From Pseudomonas sp. MAG733B (GTDB lineage Bacteria > Pseudomonadota > Gammaproteobacteria > Pseudomonadales > Pseudomonadaceae), in NCBI RefSeq assembly GCF_036884845.1, contig NZ_CP145732.1, positions 2,542,001-2,606,000 on the forward strand: a stretch of DNA of 64,000 bases, written 5' to 3'. Below, one piece after another: positions 21,001-29,639 of the stretch; position 1 is the first letter of the stretch, and every line of letters starts with the position of its first letter. Below the pieces are notes generated by a model, which was not told the DNA's origin, did not search any database, and was given only the letters and a program-made list of their open reading frames with translations. Both the position numbers and the translations under genes were made by a program.

Positions 21001-21464
21001 GTATCGACATAGCGGTAACCGGTGGCTTCAAGCCGCGTGCGCATTTGCTCGACGTCGAGCTTCTGGCCGACATCCAGCACCAGGCTGCTGCCGAGCAGGA
21101 ATTTGGTCGGTGCGAGGCGATGCAGGGCGGTGGTGATCGGTACCACCAACACGCCATGGCTCAGTTCCGGCAGCCGATACAGGCTGGCGATGCGCTGGGA
21201 AATGATGTCCTGGTGCGGCGAGAACAGATCGTAGGGCAGGGTTTCCCAGTCGGGGAAATGCAGCACCGGCAAATCCGGGGCGAAGAAACTCAGCTCCTGT
21301 TCCAGCCGTTCGGCACTTTGGCTGTCGGCTGTAAGCAGCAGGGTAAAGCGCTTGGCAGCGCTGGCGGCCTCGGCGATGGCGAGGCTCAGGGCGGCACCGG
21401 GCAGGTTGCCCCAATGCTGTTTACCTGCCGCGGCAGGGAGATGCGGTAGACGCAGAACAGGCAC
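18015..21464 (-). CDS. mfd: Transcription-repair coupling factor Mfd
   Basis: 1149 residues in usual Mfd order: UvrB-like N-terminal region, RNA polymerase interaction domain, RecG-like translocase with Walker A GDVGFGKTE (about 628) and IIDEEHRFG (about 730), then the TRCF C-terminal domain. It displaces stalled RNA polymerase and recruits UvrA. The start is GTG at 21464 with GGAG upstream; no ATG fits the family N-terminus better. It is the first gene of the mfd-csiV-SNF2 run and divergent from gap. Confidence 0.96.
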   Translation of the reverse strand: MPVLRLPHLPAAAGKQHWGNLPGAALSLAIAEAASAAKRFTLLLTADSQSAERLEQELSFFAPDLPVLHFPDWETLPYDLFSPHQDIISQRIASLYRLPELSHGVLVVPITTALHRLAPTKFLLGSSLVLDVGQKLDVEQMRTRLEATGYRYVDTVYEHGEFTVRGSLIDLFPMGSKLPYRIDLFDDEIETLRTFDPENQRSIDKVDSVKLLPAKEFPLQKEAVTRFKARFRERFDVDFRRCPIFQDLSSGITPAGIEYYLPLFFEETSTLFDYLPQDTQVFSLPGIEQAAENFWNDVRNRYEERRVDPSRPLLPPAELFLPVEDCFARLKNWPRVVASQQDVDSGGGRERFPARELPNLAIEAKASQPLAALADFLDQFPGRVLFTAESAGRREVLLELLERLKLRPKTVDSWPDFVAGKERLAITIAPLDEGLLLDDPALALVAESPLFGQRVMQRRRREKRADANNDAVIKNLTELREGAPVVHIDHGVGRYLGLATLEIDNQAAEFLALEYAEGAKLYVPVANLHLIARYTGSDDALAPLHRLGSETWQKAKRKAAEQVRDVAAELLDIYARRAAREGYAFADPKADYATFSAGFPFEETPDQQTTIEAVREDMLAPKPMDRLVCGDVGFGKTEVAMRAAFIAVHGGRQVAILVPTTLLAQQHYNSFRDRFADWPVTVEVMSRFKSTKEVNAAVADLAEGKIDIVIGTHKLLQDDVKIKNLGLVIIDEEHRFGVRQKEQLKALRSEVDILTLTATPIPRTLNMAVSGMRDLSIIATPPARRLSVRTFVMEQNKSTVKEALLRELLRGGQVYYLHNDVKTIEKCAADLAELVPEARIGIGHGQMRERDLEQVMSDFYHKRFNVLIASTIIETGIDVPSANTIIIERADKFGLAQLHQLRGRVGRSHHQAYAYLLTPPRQQITPDAEKRLEAIANTQDLGAGFVLATNDLEIRGAGELLGDGQSGQIQAVGFTLYMEMLERAVKSIRKGEQPNLDQPLGGGPEVNLRVPALIPEDYLPDVHARLILYKRIASATDEEGLKDLQVEMIDRFGLLPEPTKNLMRITALKLQAELLGIKKVDGGPQGGRIEFATQTPVDPLTLIKLIQSQPKRYKFEGATMFKFQVPMERPEERFNTVEALFERLIPKTA

Positions 21465-21842
21465 GGAAGGTTGAGCTCCAAGCGTTGCGACAAAGTCGGT
21501 AATTGTAGCGGCCCCGGGTGCCGCCTGTCAGTTGCTGACTGCGTCTATTACGCAGGTTTGGCGAAATGTAGTGGTAAAGACAAAAAACCGCGGTTTTTTA
21601 CTGATAAATACCGAATATGTAGTGGTAAAACCAGCGAGTGTTACGGAGGGTTACGGACAAGGTAGCGTTGTCTCCAAAAAATTGACTGTGCTGAAAGCCC
21701 CGGTTTTACTGGGCTTTAGCGCAGCGTAAATTTTTTGAACAGGAATTTGTTACGGATCGCACGACAGGCGCGCATTGCTACAAGAGGAACAGAGCGGCAT
21801 AATGTAGCCCCTTTTTTCTGCCCCTACATGTGGAAGGTTCCC
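21465..21842. other. mfd-gap divergent intergenic region with repeated motif
   Basis: 378 bp. It contains two direct copies of ATGTAGTGGTAAA (21566-21578 and 21617-21629, 51 bp apart) and, between them, an 18-bp perfect palindrome AAAAAACCGCGGTTTTTT (21582-21599). No protein gene is convincing here; the arrangement looks like an operator region for gap. Confidence 0.65.
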
Positions 21843-23291
21843 GTGACTCAGAAGCCCGACCAGTGTCTTGGTGAATGGATCGACCGTGAAGCACTCGCAG
21901 AAGCGATGATTCCGCTTATCGGTCAGCTCTACCGCAATAACAACGTGGTGAGCTCGATCTATGGCCGCAGCCTGATCAATCGTTCAGTCATTGCGATTCT
22001 CAAAGCTCACCGCTTTGCTCGTCATCGTCAGTCCGACGAAAGCGAGCTGTCCGTCCACGAAACATTCCCGCTGATCAAGGCGATGAGCGAACTCAAGCTC
22101 GGCGCCGCTTCGGTGGACCTGGGCAAGCTGGCGGCCAAATTCAAGGCCGAAGGCAATGGCCGTACTGCCGAGCAGTTCGTCCGTGAAGAACTGGCCGACG
22201 TGGTTGGCCAGCAGAACGCTTCCGCCCGCAAAGGCACCGACGTTGTCCTCTACGGCTTCGGTCGTATCGGCCGTCTGCTGGCGCGCATCCTGATCGAGAA
22301 AACCGGTGGTGGCGACGGCCTGCGTCTGCGCGCCATCGTCGTCCGCAAGGGCGCCGAGAACGACCTGGTCAAGCGTGCCAGCCTGCTGCGCCGTGACTCG
22401 GTTCATGGTCCGTTCGATGGCACCATCACCATTGATGAAGCCAACAACACCATCAGCGCCAACGGCAACCTGATCCAGGTTATCTACGCCAAGAGCCCGG
22501 CCGAAGTCGACTACACCCAGTACGGCATCGAAAACGCTCTGATCGTCGACAACACCGGTGTGTGGCGTGACGCCGACGGCCTGGGCCAGCACCTGGCCTG
22601 CCCGGGCGCTGCCCGCGTGATCCTCACCGCACCTGGCAAGGGCGCGCTGAAGAACATCGTGCATGGCATCAACCATGGCGACATCACCCCTGACGACAAG
22701 ATCATCTCGGCGGCTTCCTGCACCACCAACGCCATCGTGCCGGTGCTCAAGGCAGTCAACGACAAGTACGGCATCGTCAACGGCCACGTCGAAACCGTTC
22801 ACTCGTTCACCAACGACCAGAACCTGATCGACAACTTCCACAAGGGCAGCCGTCGTGGCCGCGCCGCGCCACTGAACATGGTAATCACCGAGACCGGTGC
22901 CGCCACCGCAGCCGCCAAGGCGCTGCCAGTGCTCAAGGGCAAGCTGACCGGTAACGCGATTCGTGTTCCTACACCGAACGTGTCGATGGCCATCCTGAAC
23001 CTGAACCTGGAAAAGGCCACCACTCGCGAAGAGATCAACGAGTACCTGCGCCAGATGGCCATGCACTCGGATCTGCACAAGCAGATCGACTACGTGAGCT
23101 CCCAGGAAGTGGTTTCCACCGACTTCGTTGGCTCGCGCCACGCAGGCGTCGTGGACGCTGAAGCGACCATCACCCAGGATAACCGCGTTGTTCTGTACGT
23201 CTGGTACGACAACGAGTTCGGTTACAGCTGCCAGGTGGTTCGCGTGATGGAAGACATGGCCGGTGTAAACCCGCCAGCATTCCCGCGCTAA
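21843..23291 (+). CDS. gap: Glyceraldehyde-3-phosphate dehydrogenase, long N-terminal type
   Basis: 482 residues, much longer than the usual ~330. About 130 N-terminal residues precede the Rossmann turn GFGRIG (138-143). Catalytic Cys293 is in SAASCTTN, with the family motifs RVPTPNVS and WYDNEFGYS. GTG at 21843 is chosen as start because GGAAGG sits 6 bp upstream; the in-frame ATG at 21828 has no ribosome-binding site. Long-form GAPDHs of pseudomonads are thought to serve gluconeogenesis, distinct from the gap gene next to edd. The upstream repeats probably bind a carbon-metabolism regulator. Confidence 0.92.
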   Translation: MTQKPDQCLGEWIDREALAEAMIPLIGQLYRNNNVVSSIYGRSLINRSVIAILKAHRFARHRQSDESELSVHETFPLIKAMSELKLGAASVDLGKLAAKFKAEGNGRTAEQFVREELADVVGQQNASARKGTDVVLYGFGRIGRLLARILIEKTGGGDGLRLRAIVVRKGAENDLVKRASLLRRDSVHGPFDGTITIDEANNTISANGNLIQVIYAKSPAEVDYTQYGIENALIVDNTGVWRDADGLGQHLACPGAARVILTAPGKGALKNIVHGINHGDITPDDKIISAASCTTNAIVPVLKAVNDKYGIVNGHVETVHSFTNDQNLIDNFHKGSRRGRAAPLNMVITETGAATAAAKALPVLKGKLTGNAIRVPTPNVSMAILNLNLEKATTREEINEYLRQMAMHSDLHKQIDYVSSQEVVSTDFVGSRHAGVVDAEATITQDNRVVLYVWYDNEFGYSCQVVRVMEDMAGVNPPAFPR

Positions 23292-23307
23292 GCCTTAGCT
23301 GCACATG

Positions 23308-23339
23308 AAAGCGCCCCGACTTTGGTCGGGGCGTTTTTG
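23308..23339 (+). terminator. Terminator of gap
   Basis: CGCCCCGAC / GTCGGGGCG stem with a TTTG loop, followed by TTTTTGTTTG, 20 bp after the stop. Confidence 0.9.
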
Positions 23340-23345
23340 TTTGTG

Positions 23346-23499
23346 CTGGCCTCTTCGCGCGCAAGCCTGTTCCCACAGGGATTGTGGCAGTCACTGAAGA
23401 TCAAAATTGTGGGAGCGGGCTTGCTCGCGAAAGCGTTGGATCAGTCGACATCTCTGTTGAATGTGCCGGCCTCTTCGCGAGCAAGCCCGCTCCCACAGT
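23346..23499. repeat. Cluster of three REP elements
   Basis: Copies at about 23347-23378 (slightly diverged), 23408-23435 (inverted orientation) and 23466-23498, all of the GGGAGCGGGCTTGCTCGCGA subtype. The last two form an inverted pair. Confidence 0.8.
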
Positions 23500-23551
23500 T
23501 TCTATCGCATAATGGCGAACCTTCATGGTGTGTCAGGGTGTTCTTCAGGGG

Positions 23552-24574
23552 ATGCAGGATTTGTTGATCTGGCGGATAGGGTGCTTTGTGTTGTTCGGCC
23601 TGGTGTCCGGTTGCGGCAACGAAGACGCCCTCGAAAGCTTCGGCGGCCCGACCATGGGCAGCACTTATTCGATCAAGTATGTGCGCCATGCCGGCCTTCC
23701 GATGCCGGACGATGTTCGTGTCAAGGTCGAGCAGATCCTCGCCGACATTGACCGGCGAATGTCGACCTACCGCAGCGACTCGGACATCGAGCGCTTCAAC
23801 CAGTTACCCGCCAACCACTGTCAGAAAATGCCCGCGTCGGTCCTCGAACTGGTCCGCGTGGGCGAGCAACTGTCAGTGCAAAGCGACGGTTCCTACGATT
23901 TGACGGTGGAGCCGCTGCTCAATCTTTGGGGCTTCGGCCCTCAGGCTCGAGAAGAAAAAGTCCCGACAGCCGAGGCGATCGCCAAGGTGCGCCAACGAGT
24001 CGGTCATGATCACTTGCACATCAACGGTGACCAGTTGTGCAAGGACGCTGCGGTCGAAGTTGATTTCAACAGCATTGCTGCCGGCTACGCGGTGGACACG
24101 ATTGCCGCGAAGCTCGAAGCGCTCGGGATTCATGACTTTCTTGTCGAAGTGACCGGCGAACTCAAGGCCTACGGCAAGAAACTCGACGGTTCACCGTGGC
24201 GCATTGCCCTGGAAGAACCCCGCGATGATCAACAATTGGCCGAACGCATCGTCGCCATCGACGGCTACGGGCTCTCCACGTCTGGCGACTACCGCAATTA
24301 TTTCTCACAGGGCGGCCAGCGTTATTCCCACACCTTCGATGCCCGCACGGGTGCGCCGGTCTCACACACACTGGCGTCCGTCACGGTAATTCATCCTTCT
24401 GCGTTGATGGCCGATGGCTTATCGACGCTGTTGTTGATTCTCGGCCCGGAGCGCGGTTGGGACTACGCAGAAAAACACGATATCGGCGCATTTTTTGTGA
24501 TTCGTGCCGATACAGGTTTCGTCACACGCAGCAGTCACGCTTTTGAGCGCCTCAATGGCAAAAAAACCGAATGA
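23552..24574 (+). CDS. apbE: FAD:protein FMN transferase ApbE, lipoprotein
   Basis: 340 residues from the chosen start. The signal sequence ends in a lipobox VSGC. ApbE features follow: GPTMGSTYSIKY, then RMSTYRSDSDIERFN, the Gly/Asp-rich segment VDFNSIAAGYAVD, and a C-terminal HTFDARTGAP and ADGLSTLL. It transfers FMN from FAD to threonine of flavoproteins such as NqrB/NqrC or RnfG in the periplasm. The start is uncertain: an in-frame ATG at 23525 adds nine residues, and neither has a good ribosome-binding site. It lies between a REP cluster and sthA. Confidence 0.88.
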   Translation: MQDLLIWRIGCFVLFGLVSGCGNEDALESFGGPTMGSTYSIKYVRHAGLPMPDDVRVKVEQILADIDRRMSTYRSDSDIERFNQLPANHCQKMPASVLELVRVGEQLSVQSDGSYDLTVEPLLNLWGFGPQAREEKVPTAEAIAKVRQRVGHDHLHINGDQLCKDAAVEVDFNSIAAGYAVDTIAAKLEALGIHDFLVEVTGELKAYGKKLDGSPWRIALEEPRDDQQLAERIVAIDGYGLSTSGDYRNYFSQGGQRYSHTFDARTGAPVSHTLASVTVIHPSALMADGLSTLLLILGPERGWDYAEKHDIGAFFVIRADTGFVTRSSHAFERLNGKKTE

Positions 24575-24781
24575 TTTCGGCGATTTGAGCATTGAAAACT
24601 GGCGTTGTAGCGCAGGCAAAAGTAGCCTACGACGCGACCAAGGGTTAATGTGCGCGGCGTTGACGCTTCTATAGACTGTGTCCGGGTTCTGCACTGGCCC
24701 CAAATTGTTCCTTCACGCCACAGATTGGCGTGATTTAGCCGCAGGCGCCGATGGCGTCACGGCCTGTTCTGAGGAGTACGC

Positions 24782-26176
24782 ATGGCTGTCTACAACTACG
24801 ACGTGGTGGTGTTGGGTTCCGGCCCGGCAGGGGAAGGTGCGGCAATGAACGCCGCCAAGGCAGGGCGCAAGGTGGCGATGGTCGATAGCCGTCGCCAGGT
24901 CGGCGGCAACTGCACTCACTTGGGCACCATCCCGTCCAAGGCACTGCGTCACTCGGTCCGGCAGATCATGCAGTTCAACACCAACCCGATGTTCCGGGCC
25001 ATTGGTGAGCCGCGCTGGTTCTCGTTCCCGGACGTGTTGAAAAGCGCTGAAAAAGTCATCTCCAAACAAGTCGCCTCGCGTACCGGCTACTACGCCCGTA
25101 ACCGCGTCGACGTGTTCTTCGGCACCGGCAGCTTCGCCGACGAGCAAACCGTCGAAGTGGTCTGCGCCAACGGCGTGGTCGAAAAACTGGTGGCCAAACA
25201 CATCATCATCGCCACCGGTTCGCGCCCGTATCGCCCGGCCGATATCGATTTCCATCACCCGCGTATCTACGATAGCGACACCATCCTCAGCCTCGGCCAC
25301 ACCCCGCGCAAACTCATCGTTTACGGCGCCGGCGTGATCGGTTGCGAATACGCCTCGATCTTCAGCGGTCTGGGTGTATTGGTTGAACTGGTGGATAACC
25401 GTGGTCAGTTGCTGAGCTTCCTCGACTCGGAAATTTCCCAGGCGCTGAGTTATCACTTCAGCAACAACAACATCACGGTTCGCCACAACGAAGACTACGA
25501 CCGCGTCGAAGGCGTGGACAACGGCGTGATCCTGCACCTCAAGTCCGGTAAGAAGATCAAGGCCGACGCCTTGCTCTGGTGTAACGGCCGTACCGGCAAC
25601 ACCGATCAGTTGGGTCTGGAAAACATCGGCGTGAAGGTCAACGGCCGTGGCCAGATCGAAGTCGACGAAAACTATCGCACCGGCATCCAGAACATTTATG
25701 GCGCCGGCGACGTGATCGGCTGGCCAAGCCTGGCCAGTGCCGCGCACGACCAGGGTCGTTCGGCTGCGGGCAGCATCGTCGACAATGGCAGCTGGCGTTT
25801 CGTGAATGACGTGCCGACCGGCATCTACACCATTCCGGAGATCAGTTCGATCGGCAAGAACGAGCAGGAACTGACCCAGGCCAAAGTGCCGTACGAAGTG
25901 GGCAAGGCGTTCTTCAAGAGCATGGCGCGTGCGCAGATCGCCGGTGAGCCGCAAGGCATGCTGAAGATCCTGTTCCACCGTGAAACCCTGGAAGTGCTGG
26001 GCGTTCACTGCTTCGGTTATCAGGCGTCGGAGATCGTGCACATCGGTCAGGCGATCATGAACCAGCCGGGTGAACTCAACACCCTGAAGTACTTCGTCAA
26101 CACCACGTTCAACTACCCGACCATGGCCGAAGCCTATCGGGTAGCGGCTTACGACGGCCTCAACCGGCTTTTTTGA
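24782..26176 (+). CDS. sthA: Soluble pyridine nucleotide transhydrogenase
   Basis: 464 residues, the standard SthA length. FAD-binding [10 protein letters not shown] is near the N-terminus. [13 protein letters not shown] occupies the position of the redox disulfide in related flavoproteins; the second Cys is Thr, as expected for SthA, which lacks a disulfide. The NAD(P) site [12 protein letters not shown] follows. It interconverts NADPH + NAD and NADP + NADH, mainly reoxidising NADPH. GAGGAG precedes the ATG. It is convergent with the glycerophosphodiesterase gene. Confidence 0.96.
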   Translation: MAVYNYDVVVLGSGPAGEGAAMNAAKAGRKVAMVDSRRQVGGNCTHLGTIPSKALRHSVRQIMQFNTNPMFRAIGEPRWFSFPDVLKSAEKVISKQVASRTGYYARNRVDVFFGTGSFADEQTVEVVCANGVVEKLVAKHIIIATGSRPYRPADIDFHHPRIYDSDTILSLGHTPRKLIVYGAGVIGCEYASIFSGLGVLVELVDNRGQLLSFLDSEISQALSYHFSNNNITVRHNEDYDRVEGVDNGVILHLKSGKKIKADALLWCNGRTGNTDQLGLENIGVKVNGRGQIEVDENYRTGIQNIYGAGDVIGWPSLASAAHDQGRSAAGSIVDNGSWRFVNDVPTGIYTIPEISSIGKNEQELTQAKVPYEVGKAFFKSMARAQIAGEPQGMLKILFHRETLEVLGVHCFGYQASEIVHIGQAIMNQPGELNTLKYFVNTTFNYPTMAEAYRVAAYDGLNRLF

Positions 26177-26182
26177 GCGGCT

Positions 26183-26207
26183 CCGGCCGGTGGCCTGAGC
26201 CGGCCGG
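26183..26207. terminator. GC-rich hairpin between convergent genes
   Basis: CCGGCCGG at 26183-26190 is repeated as its own complement at 26200-26207, just after the sthA stop. No T-tract is present, so its role as terminator is uncertain. Confidence 0.35.
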
Positions 26208-26218
26208 GGAGACCGATT

Positions 26219-26941
26219 TCAGCAATTCTCGAGCGTGGCAGTGGCCAAACCGGGAAAGTCTGTAATCAGGCTGTCAACGCCGAAGTCGGCGAGTCTGCGC
26301 ATCAGCGCGGGCTCGTTGACTGTCCATACCGACACATGCAGCCCCTGACGCTGCGCCTTCTGCAGGCGTTCCGGCGTACACAGGGTCCAGTTCAGCGCCA
26401 GAATCTCACAGCCATAGCTTGCCGCGACCTTCAGCGGGTCGAGCCAGGCGTACTCGGCCACCAGTCCACGAGAGACGTCCGGCACCAGATCCAGCGCGGC
26501 TTTCAGCACTTCCCGGGAACTGGAGGTGATCGTCACTTTGTCCAGCAGGCCATGCCGTTGCGCCATTTCGCGGATCGCCAGCACGGTGGTCGCAGCGCGG
26601 GTGCGTGAGGCGCTCTTGACTTCCAGTTGCCAGTGGTCGAAGTCGCATTTCTCGAACAGCTCTTCCAGAGTCGGAATCGGGCAGGGTTTGATCCAGCCCG
26701 GTCCGCCTTTGCGCGCGTCGTAGGTCACCAGCTCTGCCGCCGTATGTTCGACCACTTTGCCGCGCCGGTCGGTGGTGCGCTTGAGTGTCGGGTCGTGGAT
26801 GACCATCAACTCGCCATCCATGGACAGGTGCAGGTCCAGTTCGCAACGGCGTACGCCGTGCTTGAGACATTCCTGAAAACTGGTCAGGGTATTTTCCGGT
26901 GCTTCGCCCTTGGCGCCGCGATGGCCGTAGATGAGGGTCAC
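26219..26941 (-). CDS. Glycerophosphodiester phosphodiesterase family protein
   Basis: 240 residues, TIM-barrel GDPD domain. HRGAKGEAPENT supplies the catalytic His and metal-binding Glu, followed by ELDLHLSMDGELMVIHD with the second His. There is no signal peptide, so it is cytoplasmic, like UgpQ. It hydrolyses glycerophosphodiesters to glycerol 3-phosphate and an alcohol. The start is GTG with AGGAAG upstream. It begins 14 bp after the PilZ gene, so the two are co-transcribed. Confidence 0.9.
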   Translation of the reverse strand: MTLIYGHRGAKGEAPENTLTSFQECLKHGVRRCELDLHLSMDGELMVIHDPTLKRTTDRRGKVVEHTAAELVTYDARKGGPGWIKPCPIPTLEELFEKCDFDHWQLEVKSASRTRAATTVLAIREMAQRHGLLDKVTITSSSREVLKAALDLVPDVSRGLVAEYAWLDPLKVAASYGCEILALNWTLCTPERLQKAQRQGLHVSVWTVNEPALMRRLADFGVDSLITDFPGLATATLENC

Positions 26942-26955
26942 GGTTCTTCCTTAAA

Positions 26956-27537
26956 TTAATTGCCGGATTCGAGTTGTTCGCGGGCCAGACGTCGTTCCTG
27001 GGCCTGCTTCTGCAAGATGTGGCGGGCCAGCAGCTGTCGCTGGGCGTCGGTCAGGTGTTCGAACTCGGTGCCGACGTCGTAGCCGTCGCCCTTGCGGTCG
27101 CAATGGGTGACGCGAGCGCGCAGCAACAGGCCCAGGGCTTGCGGCATCAGCACCAGTTTGACCGACAGGCGTGCGTCGGTGGCGATAGGCGTTGGATGCT
27201 GAAAGTCGATGCCGCCTTCGGAAATGATCACCGGCTGCGGCTCGCCGATCTGCCCCAGCACCGTCAGCGCGACGACCTGGCTCAGCAAATCGATGCGCTT
27301 GTTCTGCGACTTGAGGAAGGCAGCGGTCGTGCGGTCGCGTTCGCTGATCTGGCGCAACAGGTGCTGCGACTCGAATTCGCTCAGGTGCAATTCGCTGAGC
27401 AGGTTGAAGAGTGGGGAAGCATCCTGCAACACTTCCTGGCCTGCGGCTTCGGGAGCGGACAGGGGCCGAATTTCCAGTGCGATCGTGTCCTCGATACGGT
27501 AGTATTCGCGGCGATCTTCTTCATCTAATGTCGACAT
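26956..27537 (-). CDS. PilZ domain protein
   Basis: 193 residues. The N-terminal RREYYRIEDTIALEIRPL resembles the Arg-rich c-di-GMP-binding stretch, and a later ISEGGIDF resembles the (D/N)-x-S-x-x-G motif, with Asp/Asn replaced (I-I-S-E-G-G). A helical insertion (about 40-95) separates the two. PilZ proteins usually respond to c-di-GMP. The altered motif makes binding possible but not certain. It is the first gene of a two-gene unit with the phosphodiesterase and divergent from lolC. Confidence 0.8.
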   Translation of the reverse strand: MSTLDEEDRREYYRIEDTIALEIRPLSAPEAAGQEVLQDASPLFNLLSELHLSEFESQHLLRQISERDRTTAAFLKSQNKRIDLLSQVVALTVLGQIGEPQPVIISEGGIDFQHPTPIATDARLSVKLVLMPQALGLLLRARVTHCDRKGDGYDVGTEFEHLTDAQRQLLARHILQKQAQERRLAREQLESGN

Positions 27538-27631
27538 GGCGAACCCATGGTAGCGGCGGTGGTCTGAGTGTAAAGCTGGTTATCGACCCCCGCCACAAGG
27601 ACGTTCCTTTTCCCTCCGAACAAGCCCCGAC

Positions 27632-28882
27632 ATGTTCAGACCTCTCTTCGTATTTATCGGCACGCGTTATACCCGTGCAAAGCGTCGCAATCATTTTGTG
27701 TCATTCATTTCCCTGACTTCGATGATCGGGCTCGCCCTTGGCGTGGTCGTGATGATTGTAGTGCTGTCGGTCATGAACGGCTTCGATCATGAGATGCGCA
27801 CCCGCGTGCTGGGCATGGTGCCCCACGCGACCATCGAATCCGGCGAGCCGATCAGCGATTGGCAAAGCCTGGCCGCCAAGGTCAAGCAGAACCCGCAGGT
27901 GACGGCCGTGGCGCCGTTCACGCAAATGCAGGGTTTGCTGACCAACAACGGCAAAGTCTCGAAAGTCCTGCTCAATGCCATCGACCCGGCGCTGGAGCGC
28001 CAGGTGTCGATCATTGATCACTTCATGCAGCAGGGCAAACTCGACGACCTGAAGCCCGGCGAGTTCGGCATCGTCATCGGCGACAAGGCAGCGGCCAAGC
28101 TCGGTGCGGCGGTCGGCGACAAGCTGACCTTCGTGGCGCCGGAAGTCACCGTGACCCCGGCCGGGATGTTCCCGCGCATGAAGCGCTTCACCGTGGTCGG
28201 CATCTTCCACGTCGGCGCCGGCGAGATCGACGGCTACCTGGGCATCACCAATCTTCAGGACCTGGCGCGGTTGCATCGCTGGAAACCGGATCAGGTCCAG
28301 GGTATCCGCCTGAAGTTCGACGATCTGTTCCAGGCACCGCGTACCGCGTGGAACATCGCTCGCGAGCTCGGCGAAGATCATTTCTACGCCCGCGACTGGA
28401 CCCGCACCCACGGCAACCTGTATCAGGCGATCCGTATGGAAAAAGCCATGATCGGCCTGCTGTTGCTGCTGATCGTTGCGGTCGCCGCGTTCAACATCAT
28501 TTCCACGCTGGTGATGGTGGTGAATGACAAGAAGGGCGATATCGCGATCCTGCGCACCCTCGGCGCCACGCCGGGCACGATCATGCGCACGTTCATGGTG
28601 CAAGGCACGGTCATTGGCGTGGTCGGTACGGCGATCGGCGCTGTGGTCGGGATCTTCGCCGCGTTGAATGTCAGTGCCGCGATCTCGGCACTCGAAGGCC
28701 TGATCGGGCACAAGTTCCTCAACGCCGACGTGTACTTCATCGATTACCTGCCGTCGCAAGTGCAGAGCCAGGACGTGGTGATGGTCTGTTCTGCGGCGTT
28801 GGTCCTGAGTTTCCTCGCCACCCTGTATCCAGCCTGGCGTGCCGCGCGCACCCAGCCTGCGGAGGCGCTACGTTATGAGTGA
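27632..28882 (+). CDS. lolC: Lipoprotein-releasing ABC transporter permease LolC
   Basis: 416 residues. [19 protein letters not shown] precedes the first membrane helix (about 25-48). A large periplasmic domain follows, then three C-terminal helices of the FtsX type starting near 270 ([18 protein letters not shown]). With LolD and LolE it extracts lipoproteins from the inner membrane and passes them to LolA. It is closely similar to the product at 29640, and the two probably arose by duplication. The lolC stop overlaps the lolD start. Confidence 0.93.
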   Translation: MFRPLFVFIGTRYTRAKRRNHFVSFISLTSMIGLALGVVVMIVVLSVMNGFDHEMRTRVLGMVPHATIESGEPISDWQSLAAKVKQNPQVTAVAPFTQMQGLLTNNGKVSKVLLNAIDPALERQVSIIDHFMQQGKLDDLKPGEFGIVIGDKAAAKLGAAVGDKLTFVAPEVTVTPAGMFPRMKRFTVVGIFHVGAGEIDGYLGITNLQDLARLHRWKPDQVQGIRLKFDDLFQAPRTAWNIARELGEDHFYARDWTRTHGNLYQAIRMEKAMIGLLLLLIVAVAAFNIISTLVMVVNDKKGDIAILRTLGATPGTIMRTFMVQGTVIGVVGTAIGAVVGIFAALNVSAAISALEGLIGHKFLNADVYFIDYLPSQVQSQDVVMVCSAALVLSFLATLYPAWRAARTQPAEALRYE

Positions 28883-29573
28883 GTCGGGCATGACTGATAA
28901 AGCAATCTTGAGCTGCCGCAACCTGGGCAAATCCTACGAGGAAGGTCCTGAGTCGGTAGAGGTTCTGGCCGGTCTGCAACTGGAGCTGCATCCAGGTGAG
29001 CGTGTGGCGATTGTCGGCACCTCGGGTTCGGGCAAAAGTACTTTGCTCAACCTGCTGGGCGGTCTTGATACGCCAACCAAGGGCAGTGTCTGGCTCGACG
29101 GTGAAGAACTGTCGGCGCTGAGTGAGAAGAAGCGCGGCCTGCTGCGTAACCGCTCGTTGGGTTTCGTGTACCAGTTCCACCACCTGCTGCCGGAATTCAC
29201 CGCGCTGGAAAACGTCTGCATGCCACTGTTGATTGGCAAGACGCCGATCCCGGAAGCCCGTCATCGCGCAACGGCGTTGCTGGAGCGAGTAGGGCTGGGC
29301 CATCGCCTGGAACACAAGCCGTCGGAACTGTCCGGCGGCGAGCGTCAGCGTGTGGCCATTGCCCGAGCCTTGGTGAACAAACCGGGTCTGGTGATGCTCG
29401 ATGAGCCTACCGGCAACCTCGACTCCCACACCGCCCAGGGCATTCAGGACTTGATGCTGGAGCTCAGCACCTCGATGCGCACGGCGTTCCTGGTGGTGAC
29501 CCACGACATGAACCTGGCCCGCCAGATGGACCGTGTCCTGCACTTGCAGGAAGGTTGCCTGACTCCCATCTAA
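28875..29573 (+). CDS. lolD: Lipoprotein-releasing ABC transporter ATPase LolD
   Basis: 232 residues with Walker [10 protein letters not shown], signature [15 protein letters not shown], Walker [13 protein letters not shown] and H-loop VVTHDM. The start at 28875 overlaps lolC by 8 bp and has GGAGG 9 bp upstream; ATG 28890 is an alternative. It powers lipoprotein release by LolCE. Its 3' end is followed at once by an intrinsic-terminator-like hairpin. Confidence 0.94.
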   Translation: MSESGMTDKAILSCRNLGKSYEEGPESVEVLAGLQLELHPGERVAIVGTSGSGKSTLLNLLGGLDTPTKGSVWLDGEELSALSEKKRGLLRNRSLGFVYQFHHLLPEFTALENVCMPLLIGKTPIPEARHRATALLERVGLGHRLEHKPSELSGGERQRVAIARALVNKPGLVMLDEPTGNLDSHTAQGIQDLMLELSTSMRTAFLVVTHDMNLARQMDRVLHLQEGCLTPI

Positions 29574-29582
29574 CGGATTGAA

Positions 29583-29622
29583 ACCCGACGCGGCTGAAAG
29601 GTGCGTCGGGTCTTTTATTTTT
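29583..29622 (+). terminator. Intrinsic-terminator-like hairpin between lolD and lolE
   Basis: ACCCGACGC (29583-29591) pairs perfectly with GCGTCGGGT (29603-29611), followed by CTTTTATTTTTA. It lies 9 bp after the lolD stop and 18 bp before the lolE start, so it could attenuate lolE transcription. Confidence 0.75.
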
Positions 29623-29639
29623 ACACGGTGCCCCAGCGA

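Noticed and set aside
21984..23141. 385-codon open frame on the minus strand opposite gap
   Set aside because: Antisense shadow of GAPDH coding sequence.
24713..26041. 442-codon open frame on the minus strand opposite sthA
   Set aside because: Antisense shadow of sthA; low-complexity Val/Asp/His-rich translation.
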